Source of the DNA: Anthostomella pinea | Lineage: Eukaryota > Ascomycota > Sordariomycetes > Xylariales > Xylariaceae | NCBI GenBank assembly: GCA_963556695.1 | Contig: CAUWAG010000018.1 | Span: 1,550,001 to 1,614,000 of the forward strand | Length of the DNA stretch: 64,000 nucleotides | Direction: 5' to 3' | In this document: positions 41,208-54,575 of the stretch, piece by piece | How positions within the stretch are numbered: the first letter of the stretch is position 1 | Layout: each line of letters begins with the position of its first letter | The notes under the pieces: generated by a model | Seen by the model: the letters and a program-made list of their open reading frames with translations, nothing else | The model's database searches: none | What the model was told of the DNA's origin: nothing | Program-made: the position numbers and the translations under genes

Positions 41208-43436
41208 TCAGTTTGGGACGCCGTTTGTTGCCAAGCGGCCAATATTGACCAACTCTTCCGCTGGCTTCCAAGAGCCATCAATGCGGATGATCTTGCGGAG
41301 TACTGCCAGAGCAATTGGTATAGACTCATCAGGGCTAGTCCAAGGACCCAGGCGATCAAGGAGTTTGCCAACTGCCCCTCCATCGCTCCATTCGGGGCTG
41401 TCGTCATGAATGCCCATAGATTTTCGTGCGTGGTCGGCCAGTCGCCAGATATCGTATTGCTCTTTGCTGTTCGCGTTGGCTTCCTTCATGACGTCTGGAT
41501 CGTTCGTGTAGAACCACATAGATCGACCGAGCCAAACGAGACAGATGCCCTGGATACGCAGGAGAAGGGCACTCAGTTGGTTGTGTCTGCTGCAATCATT
41601 CCTGATGACCCGGAACAATGCAAGCACCTCCTTCCAAGGCTGAGGCCGGCGGACCTGGCGTTGTAGGTCAAAAACGTCACTTTGAAGCTTGACGGCATGC
41701 ATGTATGCAAGCAGCGATTGGACACCGGCTGCTATCGCTACCTGGCGTTCGCGGTCATTCTCGGGCATCCTGGCTTTCAAGATGGCATCTCGCTCGTGTT
41801 TGAGCTTTGTGCCAAGCTCCATGAAGGACTTGTGCCCGGCTTGCAGTGCGTGCACCTTGTGCATTGTGTCCGGGTCAGGTGGGCGCCGTCGCTCGGCAGG
41901 CACTTGAGGGGCTGGTGTGAGGCTGTTTGTCACACCGGGAGTACCAGCTTGAAAGCTGCTTGAGGCCACACGTGTCATGGATGTTGCCTGTCTCGGAGGG
42001 GTAGAAGGCCGAAGACTGTCGGAGGTTCTGGGCCGTTTGGAGGCTTCACTAACATCCGTCGCGGTACGCGGACGCTTGCGTGCTGTGCCGGGTTCCACAC
42101 TTCCGGCACGGTCACCAGCAGCGCGGTCCTTCAAGGCTTCAGCCTTCTTCTTCCCGCCCGGCGGCAACGCGAGCAGCCGTTCAATGGTCTTTGCCATCCG
42201 TTTCTTATACTTGATGGTGACCATGTGCTGATCAGGTTCACCTTTCTTGCTGTCGACGTGGATGGTGTCTTCATGCTTCGACGGCTTCGCAGGTTTCTTG
42301 ATGCTGCCAGATGAATCAGAGACTTGACTGCTTCTGGGCGCAGGCTCTTTCGAAGGAGTCCGCTTCTCTACCCTGGCTAACTCCTCCATGACCATGGCTG
42401 GCAGCGTCGGCGACAGTAGGGGTGGGATCTTCCGCTTCTTCGAGCTAGGAGACGGTTCGCGATCATCACGCAGCTTCTTAGGTTGAGGTTTCAGGCTGTT
42501 CGTCTCTGCCGGTTTCTTCTTAGGACTTGGGCGTGAAGACTTGGCATCCTCCTTCACGAGGTCGGACACATTGGCGGCTAACGTGGGTGAGAGTAGCGGT
42601 GGTAGAGATCTCGAGTTCGGGGTACTCGTGTTATCCACCTTCTTGTGCACGCTACTCGCTGTGTGCTTCTGGGAGCCATTGACTTGCGACGCAGGCTTTG
42701 GGGAGGCGCCACTCTTGCCCAAGTTGCTCAATGCTGATCGACCATTGGTGACTGGTTGTGGCTTCAAGTCCTTGCCGTCAGATTTCGTTGAGGAGACAAT
42801 GCGTCCATTCTTTTGAGGCGTCGTATCTTTTGAAGGGCGTGCGCCTGCGTTACTGGGTGTCGCATCTCCCACCTTTAAGCGTTTGGCTGGTTTAAGGCTT
42901 TCTTCGGTATCTGCGACTCGTCTCTTGCGATCGGGAGATGGGGTGCGCTGACGATGCGCCAGGGGTTTCGTGTTCGTTGTGCTCTTGGCATCACGATGGC
43001 CGTCCATCTCTGTCGCGGCCAGCTCTGGCAGTTTCTTCGGAGCTTCTTTCTCTTTCAGTGTTGCGAGTTTGTCAGACGGCCCACCTGTCTTGGGCGGCGA
43101 GTCTCCGTCTGTCTTTCTGTTCTTGTAATCCTTCAGAGACACCTTCTTCTTGACCTTGTTAGGGTCGTTTCGTAGTGGTGTTGTAGTGGGCGCATTGTTG
43201 ACGCGCGTAGGATCTTCTCGAACGTCAAAATGGGCCCGTGTTATGAGAACGCCACGATCGGCCTCGGGATTGAGAAATGTGGTGTACTGGAGGGGTCTGA
43301 CGTCCTGTTCTTCCAGTCGCTTCTCGTCTGGATGGGGTCTGTATCGGCGCGTCGTAGAGAGCGACAGACAGTAGGGTGATTGGAAGGGTAGGTAATGTTT
43401 GGTCAGGATCTCAATTGACTTGGCGGCCTCCTCCAT
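41208..43436 (-). CDS. Conserved-looking hypothetical nuclear protein, 742 residues
   Basis: A single exon from ATG 43436. The N-terminal about 80 residues are folded-looking (SIEILTKHYLPFQSPYCLSL, VLITRAHFDVREDP). Residues about 90-530 are Lys/Ser/Pro-rich and disordered, with bipartite basic patches (PDRKRRVADTEE, SSKKRKIPP). A short motif PPLLSPTL occurs twice (about residues 279-286 and 338-345), each followed by V..(D/E)L and acidic/basic residues; repeated short motifs like this usually bind a partner. The C-terminal about 190 residues are helical with conserved-type Trp (ALFRVIRNDCSRHN, GICLVWLGRSMWFY). The overall layout resembles fungal transcription-elongation accessory proteins such as the Ell-binding protein type, but I cannot confirm this. 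Function not assigned. Confidence 0.8.
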   Translation of the reverse strand: MEEAAKSIEILTKHYLPFQSPYCLSLSTTRRYRPHPDEKRLEEQDVRPLQYTTFLNPEADRGVLITRAHFDVREDPTRVNNAPTTTPLRNDPNKVKKKVSLKDYKNRKTDGDSPPKTGGPSDKLATLKEKEAPKKLPELAATEMDGHRDAKSTTNTKPLAHRQRTPSPDRKRRVADTEESLKPAKRLKVGDATPSNAGARPSKDTTPQKNGRIVSSTKSDGKDLKPQPVTNGRSALSNLGKSGASPKPASQVNGSQKHTASSVHKKVDNTSTPNSRSLPPLLSPTLAANVSDLVKEDAKSSRPSPKKKPAETNSLKPQPKKLRDDREPSPSSKKRKIPPLLSPTLPAMVMEELARVEKRTPSKEPAPRSSQVSDSSGSIKKPAKPSKHEDTIHVDSKKGEPDQHMVTIKYKKRMAKTIERLLALPPGGKKKAEALKDRAAGDRAGSVEPGTARKRPRTATDVSEASKRPRTSDSLRPSTPPRQATSMTRVASSSFQAGTPGVTNSLTPAPQVPAERRRPPDPDTMHKVHALQAGHKSFMELGTKLKHERDAILKARMPENDRERQVAIAAGVQSLLAYMHAVKLQSDVFDLQRQVRRPQPWKEVLALFRVIRNDCSRHNQLSALLLRIQGICLVWLGRSMWFYTNDPDVMKEANANSKEQYDIWRLADHARKSMGIHDDSPEWSDGGAVGKLLDRLGPWTSPDESIPIALAVLRKIIRIDGSWKPAEELVNIGRLATNGVPN

Positions 43437-45280
43437 GGTTTTCTTTGTTCCTGCAACTTGGAAACGTTGCGCGGCGGGCTAATTGCTGGTCATGAAAGAA
43501 AGTCGGGTTGTGGCTGGCTGCTAGTTATGGTGATGGTTCGTAGGTAGGTAGCGATCGACCGGTTTGGGTGTCGCGATAAGATGGAAGCAGTCCTGTGCGG
43601 CAGGGTCTAGAGTTTAGCAGATGCGTCATCAGTATGAGATTGAAACACCGGGTATGACATGAAGAGGGTGGTGAAAGGCTGGCTAGGGCTGAGAACAACA
43701 AGAAGAAAGAGCGGTTGCAACTGACTGGCTTCAATGGCGACCGACTATTGTTGTCGCGCGAAGACAAGACCTGCAGACAGTCTTATCCAGCCTCCAATAA
43801 ACCCTCGCGGCAATCGACCCGGCGCATTTCTCATGGAATTGCGCTGTCAGTTGGCGGCGACGGTGTAGAAACCCAGGTTCTGACGATGTCAAATAAGTCA
43901 GCAAATGAGGGTATCGCCAAGTGTGGCGGCGAGAACAAGGAGGGCGGAGGTGTACCGTGTAGGTATGGGGTGGTATGGGGTGGTATCGCGGAGGAGGTAA
44001 TAGTGAATAGTAGTGGTAGACACGACCCGAAACGGGGTGCGAGATGGACGCAGGGTTTAGGTGGTAGTGGCAGGATCCGTGGGCTGCCGGGGTGTCGAAT
44101 CTGGGTTGCAGGTCATGGCAGGGCAGGCATGGAGGGGACATGGGCAGGCACCTACTTTTAGTTACCGGTAGTAGGTGAGTCGGTAAGGCTAGATGCCGGG
44201 TGCAGTTGCAGGTGCAGCCCACAGGTTGCAGTTGCAGTTGCAGTTGCAGTTGCAGTTGTAGTCACAGTAGGGGCAGTTGCAGTTTGCAATTGCAGATGCT
44301 GTGCTCAAAGCTGTGCGGGTGCACTGAGGTGTCCGGGTCTCCGGGTGCAGGTGATTGACTCAATTGACTGCAGGTGACGATGACAGGTGATTGATGATTG
44401 ATGAAGTGCCCGTGACGATGGGTTCGCGTGGTGATCGGCAAGCGGGCGGGAAGGCTAAGGGTATCTAAGATAGTGACCGTAACCGTCTTGAGTCTTGACG
44501 TGTCCCAAGATAGACACACACAGACACAAGCCGATGCAGGGATGTTCCAACTGCTCGTTATTGGCAGTCTGGGTGGGTGAGAGGAAGGATCAGGCCGCTG
44601 CCGTTGTAGAAGGCGGCAGCAGGTCGGTAACAATGGGAAATGGGGGACATTGATGGGCCTGAGGGTGCAGCTGAAACACAATTGCATTGCTCCAAGTTCA
44701 AATTCCAACCCGCTGCGGGCGCTGTCAGCTGCAATAGCTGTGGTGGAGTTACCACAAGCCACGCCACTCGCCAATCGGGATGCTTAGGTAATGTAGGTAT
44801 AGAGCACCTCGAACATTCAACATATCAGACACATAATAGTCCTAAACCGCATGTATGTTTCTAATGTTCCAAGTAAAGGGGTAGTAGGTCTGCAGATATC
44901 TACATAAGCGGACATACCACTAATCTATTGATTTGCAACTCTGCATGGCCGGTAACAATCTGTAAGTACGTTCATTATCCGATGTCATCATCAGCCACAG
45001 TTGCAAGGGCCCAATTCAGAGTTTCATTTGTAAAAACTTCCCTGAACCAGGAAGCAGGAACATTGAACCCGACGAGCCGACCTGCACAACATCACGCCTG
45101 CACATTGCAACACTCAGCCTCATCAGCTCTCTACAACAACAATCCCGTCAGCCGTGCATACCGACACTCCCCCTTAAAGGTTCACCTCTTACCTCTTCCG
45201 AGTCTAATTGTCCAACCGTCCCACCGAACACTCACTCCTCCAACTCCAAAAACTCAACCCCAAACCAAAAACCACGCGCA
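43437..45280. other. Divergent intergenic region with hexanucleotide repeats
   Basis: This lies between the 742-residue gene (minus) and PTH2 (plus), so both promoters lie within it. It contains a TTGCAG repeat (44198-44295) and pyrimidine-rich sequence before PTH2 (45140-45280). Confidence 0.5.
44198..44295. repeat. GTTGCA hexanucleotide microsatellite
   Basis: Units gttgca are repeated perfectly about six times at 44222-44258, with scattered imperfect units on both sides (gggtgcagttgcaggtgcag before; gcagtttgcaattgcag after). Confidence 0.85.
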
Positions 45281-46207
45281 ATGGACGACCACGCCGTCGC
45301 CCGCCTAGTAGCGACAACAAGCCTAATAACCTTCATCTCGGGCTTCGGGCTAGGCGTCTACTCCCTACGAGGATACCTATTCACGCCCTCGTGGCGCGAG
45401 GAGCGCCGGCGCAACCTGCACGACCCGGCCGAGAGCGACGAGTCCGACGTCGACGAGGATTCCACAATACTGGACCACGCGCCCAACTGGGCCAACGGCG
45501 AGGACGCCGACCGGAAGCAGGGGCTGCGCGTCCCTACCACCACAAAGGAGAAGAAGAGCACCAGCGCCTCGGCGGAAAAGAGTGGTGGGAAGAAGAGTGG
45601 GAGTGGAAATGGAAAGAAGAATAAGGTAGAGGAGGTGAACGATGAGGAGGAGGAGGAGGAGAGCCCCCAGCAGAACCACATCGTGGATAAGGGCACCGGC
45701 GGTGCTAATGAGGAGTGCAAGCTTGTGCTGGTCGTGCGGACGGATCTGGGCATGACGAAGGGTATGTCTCCATCCATCTCCCATACCATACTCCCTCCTC
45801 TGTCCTTTCTCCATGGATATTTCCTTAACGCCCCCATCAAACAACAAAAACACCCAGTAACCAATCCCCTCCCCAAACCAGGCAAAATAGCAGCCCAATG
45901 CTCCCACGCAACCCTAGCCTGCTACAAGACCCTAAGCCGCGCCGCCACCAAAACCCCAGGGGCCCCCGCGGCGCGCATCCTGCAGCGCTGGGAGCGCCTC
46001 GGCCAGGCCAAGATCGCCGTGCAGACACAATCCGAGGACGAACTACTAGAACTGATGGGCCGCGCGCGCAGCCTGGGCGTCACCTCCGAGGTCATCCAAG
46101 ACGCCGGCCGCACCCAGATCGACCCCGGCAGCCTGACCGTGCTGGGCGTCGGCCCCGCGCCCAAGAGCCTCGTCGACCAGATCACCGGCGGGTTGAAGCT
46201 TTTGTGA
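45281..46207 (+). CDS. PTH2: Peptidyl-tRNA hydrolase 2 (PTH2 family), membrane-anchored
   Basis: Exon 1 is 45281-45761, intron 45762-45881 (120 nt, GTATGT..CCAG), exon 2 is 45882-46207; the product has 268 residues. Residues 8-28 are hydrophobic (LVATTSLITFISGFGLGVYS) and match the N-terminal anchor that places eukaryotic Pth2 on the mitochondrial outer membrane. An acidic and Lys/Ser-rich linker follows (to about 140). The catalytic domain starts at CKLVLVVRTDLGMTK and, across the splice, GKIAAQCSHATLACYK, then RWERLGQAKIAVQ, DAGRTQIDPGSLTVLGVGPAP and ITGGLKLL at the C-terminus. All are PTH2 hallmarks. The enzyme releases tRNA from peptidyl-tRNA dropped by ribosomes. The acidic linker is longer than in yeast. 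Without splicing the frame stays open and adds 40 residues into the active-site loop, so splicing must occur. Confidence 0.93.
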   Translation: MDDHAVARLVATTSLITFISGFGLGVYSLRGYLFTPSWREERRRNLHDPAESDESDVDEDSTILDHAPNWANGEDADRKQGLRVPTTTKEKKSTSASAEKSGGKKSGSGNGKKNKVEEVNDEEEEEESPQQNHIVDKGTGGANEECKLVLVVRTDLGMTKGMSPSISHTILPPLSFLHGYFLNAPIKQQKHPVTNPLPKPGKIAAQCSHATLACYKTLSRAATKTPGAPAARILQRWERLGQAKIAVQTQSEDELLELMGRARSLGVTSEVIQDAGRTQIDPGSLTVLGVGPAPKSLVDQITGGLKLL

Positions 46208-46905
46208 TTGATGGTTAGTTGTGCTGTGACTTAAGGGCCATGGGAATAGAGCAAACTCTATGGCTGGCTAGAGCGGTTTCGTGGGACACTGTATCGATAT
46301 TTGAGCGTGTGGGCATAGAAAAAGAGCATAGACATTACGGGCGGCGTTCGATCGCGAAAAACATAAGCGGCATACAGCACATCACAGACAGGGCACATAT
46401 GATACCATCATGTATGTATATGGGTTCTTGAATTTCGAGCCCTTTAATGCTCATGTGTTGGCACTACTAGGCCAAACCTGTATCTTGGTAGGCTCTTCGC
46501 TGCGCAAAATAGCGGGAAAGCAGCGCACACGTTCGCTTCCCATACTCAACATGCCCCTTGGGCCCTTTTCCAGCAGAATGCCATGCCATAGCAACGAGTT
46601 AATAGTGACAGGGGGTATATGATCGCACATGCTCAACAAAACGCCTGACAGCCAGATCCTGTTTGCGCCCTGCCCAGCAAACACCTGAAGCACCGCCAGG
46701 CAGTACTCTATGTATCGAATGAAGTGCCGGATGCCTCGCTCAACTGTATACAACTCCCGGGAGCCCACAACCCAGGCCCTTCGTTCGTTGCGGCCTGGTT
46801 GATTGGACCCCAGTAACTCTATCTTCGAAAATGCCGAACTCGTCAAGACGGGACGGGCTGATGGTGCGGCAAGGCTTGAAAGTATCTCTTAACTCCAGGA
46901 ACCCA
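46208..46905. other. Intergenic between convergent PTH2 and coiled-coil gene
   Basis: This is 3' flanking DNA of both neighbours. Short frames without motifs. Confidence 0.5.
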
Positions 46906-49403
46906 TCATGACGGAGGACGCTGGACGCTATGACTGACACTGCCGTTGCGCTGCGGCGGTGATGAAGGACGCTGGACACTGTGACTGGCACTGCCGTTGC
47001 GCTGCTGTGGCATTGGACTATGACGGCCGTTGAGTCCCAGTTTTCTCTTCTTCGTTGCCTCATCCACCGACTGGTCCGGGGACGCTGTTCTCTTCTCGGC
47101 AGAGTAATATGCCTTTAGAAGATCGTTGACACGTTTCACATTCTTGATGTAGTCCGCGTAACCCTGTTCATATTGCTGGAACGAAGTCCTAACCTGCTGC
47201 ATTTGGGACTCGACCTTGTGGATTCTCGCCTCGGTCTGCAATGCGTGAGGTGTCAACTGAACGAGGATCGTCTCGGCCATTTGCTTTGTAGTCATATTCG
47301 ACCACTGGAAGTTCAAACTCCTGACACCTTGCTCAACAGTCTCCACTCTTGCGTGCAATTCTTCGAGATTAACCTTGACCTGGGCTTGGAAGGTAGATTC
47401 AAAGGCGGCAGTCTTGCCATTCAGAGCGGCGGCATGCTCGGTTACACGACTATCGAGCAGGGTAATGTCTCTGCTCCACGTGCGGAGGTGTTCGATGACT
47501 TCGCCCATTTTCAGATCGATCCTATCGATCCTGTGGCCAAGCTTGTTCTCCTCGAGCACGGTGATCCGTTCTGCAATATCATGAATGGAGACTGGACCGA
47601 GTGCGTTGGCATTTAATCGACTTTGCGCCTCGAGATTGGCGATTCTTGCGTCGATGTTCGGGTCCTGGGCCAGAGCTCCGGGCTGGCCTTGGGTACTAGC
47701 TCTGGCTGTCTCGATAGTACTGACCCGACCTTCAAGGTCTTCGATCATTTGGCCGATTGTGTCATCCATGTTCTCTCCGTATTTTGTTATTTGGCCTCTC
47801 AGGAATTGTTCCACGGCTTTCACTTTTTGGTCAATGAGAGCCTCGAAGTCTTGATTAGAGGGAGCGGATCCTTGACTAGGTTGAACGATCGGATCCTGTG
47901 CAGGCTGAAGCGATTGTAGATCCCGCCGTAGGGCTTGCGTAGTTGCCTCAATAGACTTGATAGAAGTCTCATGGGAAAATATTTTGCCTCGCAAATCATG
48001 ATCGATCCAGGCGTCCGATACCTCGTCAATGGTATTCCAGTCGACGTTGTCGACTTTGGCCTTGAGATTTTGGACCGTGACTTCAATGCGGTTGGAGTCG
48101 TTCGCTAACGCTTGCCCTTTCACGCTAAGCTCACTGAGATTTTCCTTGAACATCCTGCTCGCGTCTGCCTGGTTGCTGACGATGGTAGTCAAATGCTCAA
48201 CGGCTGACTTTGTTTGGGTGAAATCAGTATCAGACACCGCGCTCTGTGGCAGACTATCGATGCGGGACTCGGCAGTCGCGATCTTTCCGATTACGAGTAC
48301 CAGGTCGAGTTTCAGGTCATTGATTTGCTCCTTCAGCGCGGCGTTCTCCGAAGACCTCGATGCGTGTTCCGACTGTAACGTTTCGAATTTCGAGCCCAGT
48401 TCACCGTATTCCGTGGTCAAGGATTGCAACTTGGTTTCCAACGCACTACACGCCTCCTGATTGGATTGTGTGGTCTTATTCCAGGTATCTTCCATTTGCT
48501 GTTGCTTTTGTGTTGCTTGTCTCGTGAATTCGTCGAACTTTTTCTCCAGGGCGGCAACCAAGTCATCCTTGGACGGGGCGACCTGTTTCTGAAGCGCAGC
48601 GGCAGCTTGCGATTCAACTGCGGAAATGAATTCCTTGACACTCTGATGGTACTTCTGGTCCACGGCGCTGATCTGTTTGTCTAATTCGCTGTCGGACTTC
48701 TGAAACCTCGCGCCGAACTCGGAATACGGTGGGAAGTCGTTTGCTTTGGACTCCAACTTGTTCATATGCCTGGAGCTTAGGCGTCCTTCATCTTGTTGCT
48801 TGCCCTTGCGATGTTGGAGTAAATTGCGCTCTTTGCTTATCTCATCCATCTTGCGAAAGGAGTCCATGGCGGGTGATGCTGCAGGTGTGGCACTTGCCGG
48901 GAACGATTTTTCAAAGACTACATAGAGATTGTGTCAGTAGGCAGTAATGAACACGTCGGCGAGCAAGCAGGTAAGCGCGCCCGGGTACATGCTGGGTCGA
49001 AATATTACTTACCAGGCTGAATGGGCGTTTGTCGAGCACTCGCAAGCCCATTGCGAGAACTCGCAGGCGAATTGTTCAACGACGTAGATCCCCTTGGACT
49101 TCCGGATATATTGGTTTCCACTCGAAGGTTTCTCGGCGCTGCAGTGTCTAGTCGCGGATCCCGCGCGGAATATTTGTTGGAATCTCTGGCATCTCTGGCG
49201 TTGCCCTTAAGATCTCGCGAGTCTCGGGAATCTCGTGCTTCTCGCGACTCGCGTCGAATCGGGCTTCTGTCTTGTTGTATATCACGATCTCGATCCCTTT
49301 CCTTTTCTCGGTCTGGTTTGTACCGGTCGATATGAGTCCAGCCCTGCGTAGTCCGACGGTCCTCGTTATGGACCGAAGAGAGGTTAAATCCAGGGCTCGC
49401 CAT
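46906..49403 (-). CDS. Large coiled-coil protein with RD/RE-rich N-terminus (2 exons)
   Basis: Exon 1 is 49403-49013; intron 49012-48918 (GTAAGT..GTAG, phase 1); exon 2 is 48917-46906, giving 800 residues. Residues about 25-100 are rich in Arg-Asp/Arg-Glu/Ser (EKERDRDRDIQQDRS, REARDSRDSRD), resembling the charged domains of RNA-processing proteins. After the splice comes FEKSFPASATPAASP. Residues about 150-750 form long coiled coils with few prolines (EQINDLKLDLVLVIGKIA, IEVTVQNLKAKVDNVDW). The C-terminus has a KKRK patch and a tandem duplication of QRNGS(A/V)SHSVQRP. No catalytic motif. Probably a structural or scaffold protein, perhaps nuclear; the function is not known to me. Confidence 0.8.
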
Positions 49404-51765
49404 GGTCGCGTTGGTCGCGATGTATCGAATTGTGCGATGTCGGGCGTGCCTCCCGGATCAAAGCCCAGTGACCACAAGGTAAATTCCTACCAGCGCAATG
49501 GCGTGTCGCTGCATGGCCTGGTGCTTGAGTCAACTAGAGCAAAATCGACAATCGACACGAGGGAAGTCGGTCGCTGGGGGGACTGGAGGATTGGAGGATT
49601 GTACTGTGTAGTTTGGGCACTCGGCGGGCCTCACAGGCGTAGGCGCGGGTCCGCAGGGTCTAGGGTGACGATTGCAATTTGAATGTCGCGTCGCAAGTGG
49701 GTGTGGGGGCTCTGAGTTTTAGATGGCTAAGGTAAGGTTTGCAGTCGCCCGGACAGTTGCACTACCGTGACTACCGGAAGATAGCACCCAAGCGGCCGGG
49801 GCAAGAACAAGCCGGGTGTTCACCACGGAACAGACAGTCTCGGTGAAGAATGAGGATGGTGCACTGCGAGCCGCTGAATGGGAAAAGGCCAGTCAATTGA
49901 GTCCCGCCTAGTTTGCGCCTGGGTTTGAAGGAGCTGGGGCTGAGACTGGACTCGGCAGTGCAGTGCAGTAATAACTTATAAGTAGTACCTTATCCCGGGG
50001 AAGTCGGCTGGAATTGAGAATGGGGGATGTTCGAGAGTGGCTAGTAAACCTTGTTCAGAACACAAAACACGTGTGAGTCAGAGTGCCAGAAGAAGAAGAA
50101 GAAGAAGAAGAAGAAGAAGAAGAAGATTCGGTATAGGAAGGAAGGCGGTTGCCCCGTGTGTTTGTACGACTTGCGCGTGCGGACTGTGAGCTGAAGAAAA
50201 GAAACGGCATTGACGAATGTGGGTGGTGGCTCCTGGTGGTGTTTGCTCTCGGCAGACAGACAAGGGACCCCCGTGGTCGGCATATATGTATGACCACTTA
50301 TCAACTGCAAGATAATAAGATCAAAATGAGGATTGCGACAGTCGGGGTGGTTTTGATTTATTATTATTGCCAGACTTTCCTAGAGGCAAGAGGAGGACAT
50401 CGACATTGAAACTTGGCCGTGACTTCCGTATGCTATATTTAGATTCCACCTACCTTACAAGGTGCGCCTGCCAGTTGACGGTTAACTCATAAGGAGTGAA
50501 AACCCGGTCAATTACCTGGTACGTTCAAGTGCTTACCTTATCAAGGAAGTTAGGTAGCATTGGAAGATCCTATCTGCTAAGAAGTGCTGTTCTTTTCCAT
50601 TCCTATGCGCGCCGTCTTCTCCTTGCCACTTGCTTGCGTTTTACTGTGTATCAGGAGGATGATGGATCAAGTCGACTGATCCACTCGGAGCCCATGAGGT
50701 CACATTGGCGACCAGGATCACGGAGGTCTACTCAAGCATCCTTCGCTCTCGGACCGAGTCCCGACTGCTCGAGTGGATTGCAATCGTGACGAGTCACTGA
50801 TCAGTATGCAAGCTGCGGATGGGGTAGAATAGGTGGCTTGTACTGGGAACCAACAGAACGGTGACTGCCAGGCTGCCGGTCTTGTACGATGACATTGGTG
50901 GCTCGTTACATCCATAGATACTTCCTATGTGATGTAGGTTGTGTTATGTGTTGCGTTGCAAGGCAGCAGGATCCGGTGACCGTGTGGCTCCTCAACCTAT
51001 TTTCCAGCCACAATGACGGATGGGTCACAGACCAGGGTACAAGGTACCTTGGAGCCCAACTGGTACCCGTTTGTACCAGATTCGTACCCAACTGGGATGA
51101 TAGCTACTTCTGCGATGGGGACACCACCCATCCCTTCTTTCAATCAAGCAACTTCCAGAATACAGACCAATAGCCACCTATCGTGACCCTGGTCCTTATT
51201 CTGGATACCGCTACCACAAGGCACAAGCGGACAGTCACCGCATTTGTCGGCATACAACGGTACTTATTTATCGATTCACGGTTCACGGCAAATGGCCATG
51301 ACTTTGCAGTAGGTTAGGGGTAGACGAGACGAAAGCATATGTATCATCTCAATAGAAACTCTCTCCTGAACACTACCAGTTGAAGTCAATAGACCGGTGT
51401 GCAGGTAAGGTCTGGGTGCATGTAGCTGCGTATCAACATACATATCAATACTGAAATCGTCAAATCTCCACGTGGTGAGAACATTGAACCGCTACATTTT
51501 CTATAGCACCCCGCATGATAAAGATCTGACTCTAACCTAATCAGATATCGTCAGCCTGCGCCACATATCACAAGCCACAACGCGCTTCGCAAGATCCGCT
51601 TTGATCCCCGTCTGGGCCCTGGCGCGTTGGACGGATCCACCAACCATTTTTCCAAGCTGGGGCTTCAATGTGCATCTTCTCTTCGCATTGCAAGCCGTAA
51701 CGTATCGATTGTCAATTGATTTGAGGAACTCTCCAACGCACCATAATCCATAACCGACAATCAAG
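49404..51765. other. Divergent intergenic region with GAA microsatellite
   Basis: Between the coiled-coil gene (minus) and RVB2 (plus). It contains the (GAA)n tract and no supported gene; frames here are low-complexity or random. Confidence 0.5.
50090..50126. repeat. (GAA)n microsatellite
   Basis: About twelve uninterrupted AGA/GAA units. The opposite strand is a long polypyrimidine tract. Confidence 0.9.
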
Positions 51766-53299
<1,534 letters not shown>

Positions 53300-54387
53300 A
53301 CTACAGCCCTCTGGTTAGCAGCGGGCGCGCAATGCGAGTATCAACTTGTGTACGGGAGAAGCATGGCGTTTGACTTTGGTTTCGTTCCCGGCGTTAAGTG
53401 GATATCAAAACGGATTCCGCGGCTCGGTTCTGTCTTGAATGGAGCTGTAAGCCGCGAGCTGCGATGAGCTTTCAATGTAAGCTCACGAGCTAAGAGATGT
53501 AATCTATAGGTAGACTGGCGTAAGCTGGTGCGCACGCTGCGGACCTGCCACCGTTGTGGTTAACGGAACTATGAGTTACAAGCGCATTACGATAATCAAT
53601 TGCTTTGGTCAGAAGGCTGCTCTTGACAGGTTTTGTTGGGCAATAGCTGGCCATGCTATCTTGCCAGCGTGTTAAGTACCTACTTACCTACCTTTTGTGA
53701 AGCCCAGGCTTCAAAAAAGGGGTAGATCCCAGCCGAACTTGCGCATACCTTATAAACTCACTCGGCATCTCTGTCAAGCCGCCAGTCATTCCAACGGATG
53801 ATGATATCAAACCTGTCATCTCCATGGTGCCTTGCCAATGGCAGATCGCCAGCGCCATCTAGAGAAATAGCCTTTGCTGAAACAACGTCACACGGTAACC
53901 AGATGTTCCTCTTTTCCGAATGGGTCAAGATATTTCACACCTTCCAATTCCAATACTATAATCAGATTACATGCACATGAAGTATGCCCTTGGTATATTG
54001 GGAGCCTCACGGTGAAATCCTCCGGACGCGGGTATTCGCATAGCACAAAGCTTCCCAAGGCGATAAGCGCTCAGCTACCTACAATACATGGACTGAAAAT
54101 CTCTACACCCTCGCAATCCTGCTCCCATCACTGCAACACGCCATCATCCGTCCAGTGCTTCTAGATTTGAGCAGGTCCTTATGAGTCTCCAGCGGCTACC
54201 TAGCGGCCTTTAGCAACACCGCTCTCGCCGCGACCACGGCCGCCGGCACTCTATTTCGAGATAAGGACTTACGAATTAGGCCGTGGGCTTCCGTGTTGGG
54301 TCGATGCTTCTTTCGGTACGTGGAAGGACTAGTTGTGTAATGGACAGTCAGATTCCTGTCTTTTCAGACTTCGAAGAGGATCATCAT

Positions 54388-54575
54388 CTTTTGATATACG
54401 GGAATACACACTTCCAACACACTTCAGACTCTTCGTAACCAGTTCCAAAGACTTGTAACGCTTCGAACATTCAACCGTATTCACCATTCATCACTTCTGA
54501 ATAGCCCACATCCGGGCTCATAACCACACGGAGGTCTGAATTGTGTTGGAAGTGTGTATTCTCGTATATCAGAAG
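54388..54575. mobile_element. MITE-like foldback element
   Basis: Arm 54388-54430 and the reverse complement of 54533-54575 match at 39 of 43 positions (shared core GAATACACACTTCCAACACA). The 102-nt middle has no coding capacity. The size of 188 bp and terminal inverted repeats are those of a miniature inverted-repeat element. No clear target-site duplication is visible, so the true ends may differ by a few bases. Confidence 0.75.

Noticed and set aside
50041..50310. Minus-strand frame with a run of Phe or Ser
   Set aside because: It is created by the GAA microsatellite.
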